Of a stretch of 64,000 nucleotides of DNA, positions 17,418 to 26,476 are shown one piece after another. The position numbers and the translations under genes are program-made. The notes beneath the pieces were generated by a model, which searched no databases, was not told where the DNA came from, and saw only the letters and a list, made by a program, of their open reading frames with translations. How positions within the stretch are numbered: position 1 is the stretch's first letter; every line of letters begins with the position of its first letter. Source of the DNA: DASVFB01 sp963815965 (GTDB lineage: Bacteria; Actinomycetota; Thermoleophilia; Gaiellales; Gaiellaceae); contig CAWFIT010000016.1 of the NCBI GenBank assembly GCA_963815965.1, forward strand, positions 1 through 64,000, given 5' to 3'.

Positions 17418-18497
17418 GTGAGTGGTCATGTCATCCAGCTCCAACGGGGACTGCGGCAAACAGACGGTGTCGACCAGCTAGTAGATGCGGAAGGAGCAGC
17501 AGACATCGTGTCTGACGGCGACTCAACTAACGGCAGTCAGGACTCGGGGCTCACGGGCGAATTCGGCGCGCTGCCGCAACTCGACCGGCCGCCGGTCGGC
17601 ATCGACGGGTACGACCGCGCCGGCCTCGCGGCCGGCGGCGCCGAGTCTCTAGACGGCCCCGCGGCTCGTCAAAAGTCTCTCGAGCTCGTACGCGCGGCGG
17701 TAGAGCTCGCCGACAGGGTTGAGAGCCAGGCAAGAGACGCAGCCGCTGAGCAGCTTCGGCGTGCTGACGACGAGTCGAGTCGACGCCGCGGCGAGATCGA
17801 GGCGCGCGAGCTCGAGTTCGAGCGCGTGCGCCAGGACCTCGAGCGCCAGCACCAACAGGCGGCTGAAGCTACTCACGCGGCGCAGGTGTTCCTCGAGAGC
17901 GCGCAGCAAGAAGCTGCACAGGTGCTCGAGCAGGCCCGCGCCGAGGCTGGGAGCGTGCTCGAGCAGGCTCGCGCTCAGGCTAACCAGCATCAGCAAGCGG
18001 CTCAAGCTGCGCACGCGGCGCAGGTTCATCTCGAGAGCGCGCAGCAAGAAGCTGCCCAGATGCTCGAGGAGGCCCGCGCCGAGGCTGCGAGCGTGCTCGA
18101 GGAGGCTCGCGCTGAGGCGAACCACCAGCTGCAGGCGGCTGAAGCTACGCACGCGGCGCAGGCTCATCTCGAGAGAGCGCAGCACGAAGCTGCGCAGACG
18201 CTCGAGCACGCCCGCGCCGAGGCTGCGAGGGTGCTCGAGGAGGCCCGTGCGGAGGCGAACGGATTTCGCCAACAGGCGAGCGCGGAAGCCGATGCACTGA
18301 GGCAATCCGAGCACGAGAAAGTCGAGCAAGCCGTCAAGCAAGCCGTTCAGCAGGCCAACGACGCCCAGATGGCCGTTCAGGTCCCCTCCCCGCAGCCGAC
18401 CAACGGCGCGGTGAAGGATGATCCGGAGCCGCGGTTCGCTCCACCGCCGCTCTCGCCGGAGGACCTCGCCTCCGGAACGCTGCCGCGTTTTCGTTAG
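17418..18497 (+). CDS. Long coiled-coil protein built from tandem repeats
   Basis: About 359 residues from a GTG at 17418; a second GTG at 17508 has AAGGAG 11 bp upstream and is an alternative. The acidic N-terminal part is followed by a long Ala/Glu/Gln helix. From 17853 to 18266 it consists of three consecutive 46-residue repeats with the pattern THAAQ-(7)-SAQQEAAQ-LE-ARAEA-VLE-ARAEA, a continuous heptad structure like bacterial scaffold proteins (DivIVA or apolipoprotein-like). The C-terminus is Pro-rich (RFAPPPLSPEDLASG). It has no membrane segment. It is last in the plus-strand run after the pilins and may be a polar or pilus scaffold; this is inference. Confidence 0.75.
   Translation: MSGHVIQLQRGLRQTDGVDQLVDAEGAADIVSDGDSTNGSQDSGLTGEFGALPQLDRPPVGIDGYDRAGLAAGGAESLDGPAARQKSLELVRAAVELADRVESQARDAAAEQLRRADDESSRRRGEIEARELEFERVRQDLERQHQQAAEATHAAQVFLESAQQEAAQVLEQARAEAGSVLEQARAQANQHQQAAQAAHAAQVHLESAQQEAAQMLEEARAEAASVLEEARAEANHQLQAAEATHAAQAHLERAQHEAAQTLEHARAEAARVLEEARAEANGFRQQASAEADALRQSEHEKVEQAVKQAVQQANDAQMAVQVPSPQPTNGAVKDDPEPRFAPPPLSPEDLASGTLPRFR
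17853..18266 (+). repeat. Three 138-bp in-frame tandem repeats
   Basis: Units at 17853-17990, 17991-18128 and 18129-18266, each encoding 46 residues of coiled coil. Units share long identical blocks, for example CTCGAGAGCGCGCAGCAAGA, and allow copy-number change by slippage or recombination. Confidence 0.85.
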
Positions 18498-18544
18498 CAC
18501 CTTGCAGCGTCCGGGCGCCCAGCGCTAGACGCGATCCGCTCGGG

Positions 18545-20796
18545 CTAAAGAGCGAGTGTGGTGTATGCGGGGCGTACGTCGACGCTGACCGGTGTACAGC
18601 GATCGCTGCCGACGTCGGTCTTGTCGTCGAGAGAGAAGACGATCGGCGTGGTGCGCTCGATGCGCCCATCGCCGGTTTTGTCGCCATCGATGTAGAGGGA
18701 GATGGTGCCGCCCTTGCCAAGGCCGCCGCCGTCGTAGTCGAACTCCATGCGCACCTGGTGTTCGCCTGCAGGGATCTGCTTCTCTCCTTCGACCTTGAAG
18801 TACTGCAGGCCGAGCAGGTTGTAGCAGTAGTTCGGGCGGCCGTTCTTGGCGTAGATGCTCCAACCGCCGAAGGCGCCTCCTTGCACGAGGATGACGCCCT
18901 CGGCGCCGTCTTTGGGGACGACGAGCTGGGCGGTGATCGCGTGCGACTTGTTCTTGACGTTGAGGACGAGGTTCTCCGGAAGGCCAATCATGCCGGAGTA
19001 GAGCATCTGTGTGTTGCCGCGAATCAGCTCGGGACGGCCTGCGATGTCGGCGTTGAACCGCTACCAGCTTCCGGTCGTCGATCGGCAGCACGTTGTACCG
19101 GACCGCCTCGATCAGCAAAGAGGCGCTGCAGCTCGTCCAGCTTCTCGGGCATCTCTTTCGCCAGATTGTGGGCTTGCGAATAGTCGTCGGGACTGTACAA
19201 CTCCCACACGTCATCGTCGAGCAGCGGAAGCTCCTCGGTAAGGCCGCCCAAGGGATGCCGTGTTTGGTGCAGGCGGTCCAGCCCTGGTGATAGATGCCGC
19301 GATTGCCGAAAATCTCGAAGTACTGCGTCGTCGCGGAACTCGGGCGCGCCCGCGTCGTCGAAGGAAGGGACCATGCTCTGACCCTGCAGCGGCATCTGCT
19401 GCGTGCCGTTCACGAACGCCGGCTCGGGGATCCCGGCCGCGTCGAGCACCGTCGCCGCCACGTCGATCACATGGCTGAACTGGGTGCGGATCTCGCCCTT
19501 GGCTTTGAACCCGTTGGGCCAGTGGATAATCGTGCCGTTGCGGGTGCCGCCCCAGTGTGAGGCGACCTGCTTCACCCACTGGTAGGGCGTGTCCATGGCG
19601 TGCGCCCAGCCAACTGCGTAGTGGTTGAGGGCCTCCGGGGAGCCGAACTTGTCGATCCGCGCCGCCATGAACTCGGGCGTCTCGATATCCCTCGCCCCGT
19701 TGAGCGTGATCATCCAGTTGAACGTGCCGGTCAGCCCACCCCCGACGCAGGCGCCATTGTCACCGGTGATGTAGATGACCAGCGTGTCGTCGAGGATCTT
19801 CAGGTCTTCCAGGGCGTCGACCACACGGCCGACCTGGTGGTCGGTGTGCTCCATGTAGCCGGCGTAGACCTCCATCTGCCGCGCCAGCACAGGCTTCAGC
19901 ACGTCCGGCATGTCGTCCCAGGCCGGGATCTCCTGCGGCCGCGCGGTGAGCTCGGCATCGGCGGGGATGACGCCCAACTGCTTCTGGCGGGCGAAGATCT
20001 CTTCGCGAAGCTTGTCCCAGCCCTGGTCGAACTTTCCCTTGTATTTGTCAGACCATTCCTTGGGCACGGCGTGAGGAGCGTGCGTGCCACCGGGCGCGAA
20101 GTAGACGAAGAACGGCTTGTCCGGCATGAGCGCCTTCTGCTGCCGCACCCATTCGATCGTGTGGGTGGCGATGTCGTCGTCGTGGTGGTAGCCTTCCTCC
20201 GGCGTCTTCGGCGGGTCGATCGGGGTGGTGCCCTGGTACAGGTCCGGCCGGTAGTAGTCCGTCTCCGCGCCGAAGAAACCATAGAAATGCTCGAAGCCGC
20301 TGCCGCCGTGGGCCACGCATCAAAGGGTCCCATCTGGCTCGTCTGCCAGGACGGCACTTCGTGGCACTTGCCGATTTGGGCGGTCGAGTAGCCGTTCAGC
20401 TTCAGGATCTCCGCCAACGGCGCGGTCGTTTTTGGCCGAATCGAGTTGAGCCCCGGTGCGGAAGTCGCGGACTCGGGGATCGAGCCCATCCCGACCGCAT
20501 GATGGTTGCGGCCGGTGAGCAACGCTTGCCGGGTCGGCGCGCAGAGCGCGCAGACGTGGAAGCGGGTGTAGGTGAGGCCGCCGGCGGCCAGGCGGTCGGC
20601 GGTCGGCGTCGTGCACGGACCGCCGAAGGTGTTCATCGCCGCGAAGCCGGCGTCGTCCAGCAGGATCAGCAGCACGTTGGGCGCGCCCTTGGGCGGCCGC
20701 AGCGGCTCGATCGGCGGGAACTTCGAATTGGGGTCCTTGGCGTCGAACATGATCGGCCCCGTGAAGGGGCGATCCGGGATCACCCCGCGCTTTCAT
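18545..20796 (-). pseudogene. Arylsulfatase-type sulfatase, frameshifted
   Basis: Sulfatases hydrolyse sulphate esters using a formylglycine made from a Cys in CxPxR. Read on the minus strand it starts at ATG 20796 (MKAR, then an extra base, then VIPDRPFTGPIMFD). Catalytic-site motifs follow: metal site NVLLILLDDAGF, then CALCAPTRQALLTGR with the Cys to be modified, and HHAVGMGSI. After a shift at about 20320 the frame continues GFEHFYGFFGAETDYYRP, PFFVYFAPGGTHAPH, YITGDNGA and GTRNGTIIHWP. A further shift near 19310 and another near 19100 lead to the C-terminal domain (MLYSGMIGLPENLVL to VDVRPAYTTLAL). Total length fits the roughly 750-residue arylsulfatases. It sits in the middle of the pilus locus and looks like a foreign, decaying gene. 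Confidence 0.85.
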
Positions 20797-21100
20797 GTAG
20801 CCACACGTCTGTGTAGCGAAAGGTGTGCTCCCATGGCTCGCCCGAGCGGCTGCCCTTCTGCGCCGACTCGGCCAGCACGACTGCGACCTTGTCGTGCTGT
20901 CGCACCGCCAGGAGCCGCAGCTCGAACTCGTCAAGCTGGTGCTCACCGAGCCCGGCGAGCCAGGTCGGTTTGTCTGCTGGCTCGGCGATCCAGCCCGCGG
21001 TCGTGATCAAGAAGTCGTCGGCTAGCAACGCGGTGAGCGCGCCGTGGTCTTCGACGGCGTCCTGCTCCTGATCCGTAACTGGCGACGCACGCTCCTGCAC
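20780..21100 (-). CDS. NTF2-like (SnoaL/DUF4440-type) protein, probably truncated
   Basis: 106 residues from a GTG. The segment ALLADDFLITTAGWIAEPADKPTWLAGL, then LRLLAVRQHDKVAVVLAES and WEHTFRYTDVWLHESAG, follows the DUF4440/SnoaL-like pattern, a cone-shaped fold found in small enzymes and stress proteins. The usual closing 'dGrWr' strand is missing and the end overlaps the start of the sulfatase, so the 3' end seems lost. The function cannot be inferred. Confidence 0.55.
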   Translation of the reverse strand: MQERASPVTDQEQDAVEDHGALTALLADDFLITTAGWIAEPADKPTWLAGLGEHQLDEFELRLLAVRQHDKVAVVLAESAQKGSRSGEPWEHTFRYTDVWLHESAG

Positions 21101-21126
21101 TCCTTCCCGCGACGTGGATCTGGGGC

Positions 21127-21470
21127 ATGACCTGGAACCTGAAAAACCACACGTTCGCCAACTCCGATATCTCGACAGGCATCTCCATCCTGGTCGCCGT
21201 CGGCGTGCTGTTCATGGCACAGGCCGCCTACTGGTGCAACGCAACCTTCGCCTACACCCTGGCTCAGGAAGCCACCGACTGACTTCGGAGCCGCCTTTCG
21301 TGAGGCGCGACCCCAGTGGCGCCTCGTCGGCGGCCTCGCGCTTCTGACCGGTGGCCTGCAGGGCTCGATCTGGCTGCTAGTCCCCACGTTGAAGCCCAAG
21401 TGGCTCTCGGCGCGCGCTGCTGGTGATGTTCGTGGTGCAGGTGTATCTGTTCATCGACGATTCCGTCGAT
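21127..21470 (+). pseudogene. Degenerate small multi-helix membrane protein
   Basis: Three hydrophobic segments follow each other in different frames. The first is SILVAVGVLFMAQAAYWC (ATG 21127, stop 21282). After a shift come WRLVGGLALLTGGLQGSIWL and then, in a third frame, ALLVMFVVQVYLFIDDSVDG. Joined, they read as one membrane protein of about 110 residues with two frameshifts. I do not recognise the family. The remaining bases to 21714 hold nothing I can support. Confidence 0.4.
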
Positions 21471-21714
21471 GGCTCCTCGGAGTGCGCAAGATCGGGCACC
21501 CAGCGTGAGCGAACGATGCAGAGCATGACCACGGGCGTGTGGTGTCGAGATCGTGCCGGCGCAGAGCTTGCAGGACAGCATGCTCGGCGCCGTAGAGCTC
21601 ATCGCTGCCCACGCTGGGACGAGCATAAGCCCTCAACCGAAGAACAACCGCGCCGGTGCGGCCGACCGGCGGGTCAGTCGACCGCCTTCGTACGCTGTTC
21701 TCTCGGCGACGAGG

Positions 21715-23496
21715 TCAGACGGTGACGCGCGCGAGCTCTTCGATCGAGGTCAGTCCCTGTGCGATCTTGAGGAGACCGTCGTCCCAGAGCGTTCCCATGC
21801 CCTCTGCGATCGCTGCGCGCTGGAGTTCCTCGTGGCTGGCCTTCTCCGCCGCGAGCCGCTGCATCGTCTCGCTCATCGTCAGCAGCTGGAAGACCCCGAC
21901 GCGGCCCCTGTAGCCCGTCTGGCGACAGCGTACGCAGCCGACCTTCCGGAAGAACGACTTCCCGTCGAACGCGTCCGCGTCCTCGGGCGAGATCCTCGCC
22001 CTGACGAGTTGCTCCTCCGACGGAACGTATTCCTCGCGGCAGTGCTCGCAGAGCTTTCGCGCCAGCCGCTGGGCAAGCACGCCTGTCACGGCGGCGCCGG
22101 TCAGAAACGGCTCGACGCCCATCTCGTTCAATCGGGTGAGTGCGCTCGGCGCGTCGTTCGTGTGGAGCGTCGAGAGCACGAAGTGGCCCGTCAGTGCCGA
22201 TTCGATCGAAATCTTCGCCGTCTCGACGTCGCGAATCTCTCCGACCATGATCACGTCGGGGTCCGAGCGGACGATCGAGCGGAGCGCCGTCGCGAACGTC
22301 AGCCCGGCGCGGATGTTGATCTGGACTTGCGTGACGCCCGGAAGCCGGTACTCGACGGGATCCTCGACCGTGATGATGTTGATCTCGACGCGGCTGATCT
22401 CGTTCAGCGCGCCGAACAACGTCGTCGACTTCCCCGAGCCGGTCGGCCCGGTCACGAGCAGCGCTCCCGTCGGGCGGCTGATCAAGTCCGACAGCCTCTG
22501 GCGCATGTCGTCGGCGAGGCCGAGCTCCTCGAGCGTCGGGGGCCGCTTCGACTTGTCGAGCAACCGCATCGTGACCGACTCTCCTTCCACCGTCGGCAGC
22601 GTCGCGACTCGCACGTCGAGCAATCGTCCGGCGGCGGCGGCGCTGAGCGAGATGCGGCCGTCCTGCGGCTTCCGGCGCTCTGCGATGTCGAGCTTCGCCA
22701 GCACCTTGAGCCGCGTCGTCACGCCGATCGCCATCCGCTTCGGGATTCGTTGCAGCTCGTGGAGCACGCCGTCGATGCGGAGGCGGACTATGAGCGTGTC
22801 GCTCTGGGGCTCGAAGTGGATGTCGCTTGCGCCGTCCTCGGCCGCCTCGAAGATGATCGAGTTCACGAGCCGTACGAGTGGCGCATCCGAGATCCCGTCG
22901 TCCGCCTCGAGATCGTCGGCATCCTCGTCCACGACCTCCAGCTCGTACGGATCGCCGGCGGACGATCGCGCGCCGAAGGCTTCGGAGGTGCGGGCGAGTC
23001 GCTCGAGCTCGGTGGCGATGTCGTCCTGCGCGGCGACGTGGAGCGCGATCTGGTGCTTGCTCGCCAGGCGCAGCTCGTCGATGCCGTGGACGTTCTGGGG
23101 ATCGGCGATGGCGACGCAGAGCATTCCGTTGTCGTCGAACGCAAACGGGATAGCCACGATCCGCTCGAGCACGTGCAGCGGCACCGTCGCGCTCGCTTCG
23201 GAGTCCACGCCCGCCGAGCCGAGCTCGACGCGGGGGAGCTGGTGACGGGCTGCGACGATCTTGGCGATCGCCTCCGTCGAAGCGAGACGCTGATCCACCA
23301 AGACCTGGGCGATGGGTCCGTTCTGGCTGAGATCGCGAATGAGACCCACCTTTTTCTTTGGGATCAGGTGAGTGACCGCGAGGAGGTCCACGATCGCCTC
23401 CCGCATCTCGTGTGTGCTCGTGATGGTCGTCTCGACCTCGGCCGCGGGAGTCGCCGCCGGGTCTGGAGCGGCCTTTATGGCCTCGCTACGCGCCAC
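21715..23496 (-). CDS. pilB: Type IV pilus extension ATPase PilB
   Basis: 593-residue GspE/PilB-family hexameric ATPase that powers pilus polymerisation. The N-terminal part contains an N1 (MshEN-like) region (residues 45-125, with LVDQRLASTEAIAKIVA). A linker and N2 domain follow with DGASDIHFEP. Walker A GPTGSGKST is at 350-358, Asp box EDPVEYRLPGVTQVQIN, Walker B DPDVIMVGE at 412-420 and His box GHFVLSTLHTND. A zinc tetracysteine is formed by Cys483, Cys486, Cys521 and Cys524, diagnostic of PilB rather than PilT. It starts at GTG, 27 bp downstream of pilD on the same strand, and is the last gene of this run. Confidence 0.95.
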   Translation of the reverse strand: MARSEAIKAAPDPAATPAAEVETTITSTHEMREAIVDLLAVTHLIPKKKVGLIRDLSQNGPIAQVLVDQRLASTEAIAKIVAARHQLPRVELGSAGVDSEASATVPLHVLERIVAIPFAFDDNGMLCVAIADPQNVHGIDELRLASKHQIALHVAAQDDIATELERLARTSEAFGARSSAGDPYELEVVDEDADDLEADDGISDAPLVRLVNSIIFEAAEDGASDIHFEPQSDTLIVRLRIDGVLHELQRIPKRMAIGVTTRLKVLAKLDIAERRKPQDGRISLSAAAAGRLLDVRVATLPTVEGESVTMRLLDKSKRPPTLEELGLADDMRQRLSDLISRPTGALLVTGPTGSGKSTTLFGALNEISRVEINIITVEDPVEYRLPGVTQVQINIRAGLTFATALRSIVRSDPDVIMVGEIRDVETAKISIESALTGHFVLSTLHTNDAPSALTRLNEMGVEPFLTGAAVTGVLAQRLARKLCEHCREEYVPSEEQLVRARISPEDADAFDGKSFFRKVGCVRCRQTGYRGRVGVFQLLTMSETMQRLAAEKASHEELQRAAIAEGMGTLWDDGLLKIAQGLTSIEELARVTV

Positions 23497-23523
23497 GTCA
23501 GTGAACGGTGCGTCCCGGCCGCC

Positions 23524-24285
23524 TCACGTCAGCGCCCCGAGATACGCGTCGAGAAGCCAATTCCCCGCAAAAAGTGCGATCAAGGCACCGGCTGCGAGGA
23601 AGGGCGCGAACGGAATCGCCTGCTTCCGCGCGGCCGACCGATGACGTACGAGCAGCAGCGCGCTCGGAACGAATGCGAGGACCGTCGCGAGCATCAGGGC
23701 GACGGTGACTGTCCGCCCGAGCATTGCGCCCAGCAACAGCGCGAGCTTCACGTCGCCCATGCCCATGCCGCCGGGGTACACGATCGCGGCCAGCAGCAGG
23801 AATCCCGAGGCACCCAGTGCGCCCAGCAGCCACTCCGGAGACGTCGTGTCGACGGTTCGGAGCACGAGAACCGCGACAAATGCAGGGAGGACGACCCGGT
23901 TTGGAACGATTCGACGCTCGAGGTCGGTCGCGGAGACGACGACGAGAGCCGCGCAGAAGACGGCGGCGGCCAATGCTTGAACCGTCAATCCGAACGCGAG
24001 CACGCTGCCGGCGATGACAAGACCGCCGGCCAGTTCGACTGCGGGCTCTCGCAGCGGAATCGGGGCGCGACAGCGACGGCAGCGTCCGCGCAGGAGGGCA
24101 AACGAGAGCAGCGGGATGTTGTCGTACCACGCGAGAACGGCGTCGCACGTCATGCAGGCCGACCGCGATCGGACCACCGGCCGACGCAGCGGCATCCGGG
24201 CTGCGAGGACGCCGAGGAAGCTCCCGATTGCGAGGCCGGGCAGGAGCGACACGAGGGCGAGAGCCGGGGCGGGCGCCAGAGCCAT
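23524..24285 (-). CDS. pilD: Prepilin peptidase (PilD type)
   Basis: 253-residue polytopic membrane aspartyl protease that cleaves prepilin leaders and methylates the new N-terminus. The N-terminal cytoplasmic zinc-binding part is present: CMTCDAVLAWYDNIPLLSF with RGRCRRCRAPI supplies the four Cys. The catalytic Asp residues are in VVSATDLERRIVPN and in PGGMGMGDVKLALLLGAMLG, the GxGD motif. Seven to eight membrane helices are visible. The ATG at 24285 sits immediately after a sigma-28-like promoter (24293-24320), so the transcript may be nearly leaderless. Confidence 0.95.
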   Translation of the reverse strand: MALAPAPALALVSLLPGLAIGSFLGVLAARMPLRRPVVRSRSACMTCDAVLAWYDNIPLLSFALLRGRCRRCRAPIPLREPAVELAGGLVIAGSVLAFGLTVQALAAAVFCAALVVVSATDLERRIVPNRVVLPAFVAVLVLRTVDTTSPEWLLGALGASGFLLLAAIVYPGGMGMGDVKLALLLGAMLGRTVTVALMLATVLAFVPSALLLVRHRSAARKQAIPFAPFLAAGALIALFAGNWLLDAYLGALT

Positions 24286-24292
24286 CACTCTC

Positions 24293-24320
24293 CTATCGGC
24301 ACTGCGGCTTCGCGGCTTGA
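24293..24320 (-). promoter_or_regulatory. Sigma-28-like promoter before pilD
   Basis: Minus strand: TCAA (24317-24320), 16 bp, GCCGATAG (24293-24300). It has the same spacing as at pilT and differs at one base of the -35. The following AGGAGA can act as ribosome site for the ATG at 24285. Confidence 0.5.
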
Positions 24321-24344
24321 AACGCGAACGGCCGGTGGCACGGA

Positions 24345-25916
24345 TCAGCCGAATGAAGTGGGCTCGCCGAGCGAGAACGCATCTGGCTTGTAGCCCGGCA
24401 TCCCCATCGGACTGATGTGGATCGTCGGGAACGACACGTTGTTTTGCTGGCCCACGTTGATCACCGTGGCTCCGACGAGCGGCCCCTGTGTTCTCGACGT
24501 CGTCTGAGTCAGGATGTCGTTGTCGGAATAGAGCGCGCCCTGGAAATTCGAGCTGTAGACCTGCGTGCCGACGCCGGCGGCGTTCTGTCCGCCCTGCGAG
24601 TGCGTCGCGAAGACGAGCAGCTTGTCGTCGGGGACCCACGCGTTCCAGTCGCACGAGTTGCCGGACTTGATCGCGCAGAGGCTCGCGTTCTTCATGAGCA
24701 GCGTCCCGCTCAGATAGATGACGGCGTGCGCCTGGTTCGGATCGCTGGGGCTGCGGTACACGGCACTGTTCTGGATCGTGGCGCTGCCGTCGATGAAGAT
24801 CGTTCCGCGCACCGTCAGCGTGTGCGTCGTGTGATTCCACGAGAGCTCTCCGCGTGACGTCTGGCAGGTGTAGTCGCTGGCCGACGGCGTCAGGTCGAAG
24901 ACGCCGGGGACGTCGCCTCCGGCGGGGACGTTCCAGCCGTCCGGCTCCCACCATTCGGTGTCGGGGTTCCACGTCGTGATGTCGAAGGTCGGCGGGGTTC
25001 CGCTCACCGTCTCGCAAGGGCTCCACGGTCCCGGCGAGGCGTACGTGTACCAGCCGGGTTCGCCCGTGACGGGATCGGTGTCCCACGCGACCGGCGGCAG
25101 CGTCACGTCGGAAACGGCCACGGGGAGCGTCCCGTAGAGGACGGGCTGGCTCGTAAAGACGTTTGTGCGGGGAGTCGACGGCTCACGCTGACACGGGCTG
25201 ACGAGCGCGTTGTTCTGCCACTGGCAACCGTTCCCGATGTAGACCATCTCGTTCACGGGCTTGTTGGACGCGCCGACGGAGTTCTGAGGGTTGTTGAGCA
25301 GCAGCCGTCCGCGGACGACGAGCGGCCCGCGGTCGATGCTCGACGTGCTCCAGAGGCAGAGGTTGCCCTCGACGAAGAGCGGCGCCGTGAGATTGACGCC
25401 CTGGTCGAGCTTCGTGTCACAGCCGTCGCTGCTCCCGGTCTTGCCCGAGTAGATCCAGTTCCAGACTGCGAGCGAGAGTGCCTTCGTCTCGGGCGTGATG
25501 ATCGGGACGTTCACCTTCGTCGTTCGACGGATGGCCGCGGAGCCGGGCCCGGTCGGGTTGCGGACACTGCCCGTGCCCTGCAGGTGCCACGTGCCGTCCT
25601 GGGTGAGCTTTCCCTGCCATGTCACCGTGCCGCCCTCGTACGTGCTCGTGCGCTGCGGCAAGAGGCTCAGGTTCATGAGGTACGGGGCGTTTCGCGTGTT
25701 GAACAGCACTGCGAGGGCGTTGTTGATCCCGGCGTCCGCGAGCGTCGCGGAGGTCTGTGACGCCTTTTCGAACTTGGACGAGCGCGAATTCGTGCTCGTG
25801 AAGTAGATGGCGGAGCTGAGGGCGATCGCGAAGACCGTCAAGATCAGCATTGCGAGCACGAGCGCGATCCCCTGCTCGTCGGACGGGTGCGGTATACGGC
25901 TCGTTCTCGAGTTCAT
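24345..25916 (-). CDS. PilX-like minor pilin / pilus-associated adhesin-like protein
   Basis: 523 residues from the ATG at 25916, which overlaps the previous stop (ATGA). The N-terminus EQGIALVLAMLILTVFAIAL is a type IV-pilin-like helix with G/I cleavage and no Glu+5, as in PilX and GspK. The first 60 mature residues (NSRSSKFEKASQTSATLADAGINNALAVL) match PilX/PilW-type pilins. The remaining 450 residues are beta-rich, with repeated short strands (GPLVVRGRLLLNN, LTVRGTIFIDGSATIQNS, VIYLSGTLLMKNAS), suggesting a right-handed beta-helix-like, surface-exposed domain with several disulphides. It could cap the pilus tip. It is part of the PilW-PilX-PilD-PilB run. Confidence 0.8.
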   Translation of the reverse strand: MNSRTSRIPHPSDEQGIALVLAMLILTVFAIALSSAIYFTSTNSRSSKFEKASQTSATLADAGINNALAVLFNTRNAPYLMNLSLLPQRTSTYEGGTVTWQGKLTQDGTWHLQGTGSVRNPTGPGSAAIRRTTKVNVPIITPETKALSLAVWNWIYSGKTGSSDGCDTKLDQGVNLTAPLFVEGNLCLWSTSSIDRGPLVVRGRLLLNNPQNSVGASNKPVNEMVYIGNGCQWQNNALVSPCQREPSTPRTNVFTSQPVLYGTLPVAVSDVTLPPVAWDTDPVTGEPGWYTYASPGPWSPCETVSGTPPTFDITTWNPDTEWWEPDGWNVPAGGDVPGVFDLTPSASDYTCQTSRGELSWNHTTHTLTVRGTIFIDGSATIQNSAVYRSPSDPNQAHAVIYLSGTLLMKNASLCAIKSGNSCDWNAWVPDDKLLVFATHSQGGQNAAGVGTQVYSSNFQGALYSDNDILTQTTSRTQGPLVGATVINVGQQNNVSFPTIHISPMGMPGYKPDAFSLGEPTSFG

Positions 25917-26476
25917 GATGAATACCACCTCAAGCTGTTTCGGAGGGTGATCGAATCCTCGAGCCGGTATGTCCCGGCCGAGCTCGACGGGTCAGCGTCC
26001 GCCGCCAGCAAGACGTGCAGACGCGGGCGAGTGCCCGACACGAGGTCGTTCGAGAAGATCGCATTGCTCGTCAGCTGTTCGGCCTGCTTGGCGCCCGTGC
26101 TCCCGCAGGTCGGGCCGGGTTGCCGGAAGAGGCCGTAGTTCTGCGTCCCAAGGGACACGGCGCACCAGGACATCTGCGTTGCGACGCCGCCGGAAGTCGG
26201 GCAGTACGCGCCAAGGGTCAGCGTGACGCTGGCAGGCGTAGTGGTCGCTTCGCTCGCGCAGCGAACGTCGCGCCGAAGTTTTGAGAAGCCCACCCGGACT
26301 TGTTGCTGCGCCTGGAAGCGCTGGTTCATGTCGGCCTCGCTCCGGAGGCCGGCGACAAACATCGTCGAGAGCGCCGCGAGCACCGTGGCGAGGATCCCGA
26401 GCACGGTCACCATTTCGGTGAGCGTGAACCCGGCCTCGCTGCTGAGCACGCGCCAGGGCTCCTTGGCGGGCGTCAT
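25913..26476 (-). CDS. Minor type IV pilin (PilW-like)
   Basis: 187 residues with prepilin motif SEAGFTLTEMVTVLGILATVLAAL: cleavage after Gly, Glu at +5. The helix continues FVAGLRSEADMNQRFQAQQQVRVGFSKLRRDVRCA, the PilW/GspJ signature of minor pilins whose helix is followed by 'LRRDV'. The globular domain contains four to five cysteines. ATGA overlaps link it both to the PASTA gene upstream and the PilX-like gene downstream. Confidence 0.85.
   Translation of the reverse strand: MTPAKEPWRVLSSEAGFTLTEMVTVLGILATVLAALSTMFVAGLRSEADMNQRFQAQQQVRVGFSKLRRDVRCASEATTTPASVTLTLGAYCPTSGGVATQMSWCAVSLGTQNYGLFRQPGPTCGSTGAKQAEQLTSNAIFSNDLVSGTRPRLHVLLAADADPSSSAGTYRLEDSITLRNSLRWYSS

Noticed and set aside
17853..18266. 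CRISPR-like array
   Set aside because: The repeats are directly adjacent, in frame and 138 bp long, with no spacers; they encode coiled coil.
21553..24393. Very long open frame on the plus strand opposite pilB and pilD
   Set aside because: It is the complement of strongly coding, GC-rich genes with no family motif; such shadow frames are expected at this base composition.
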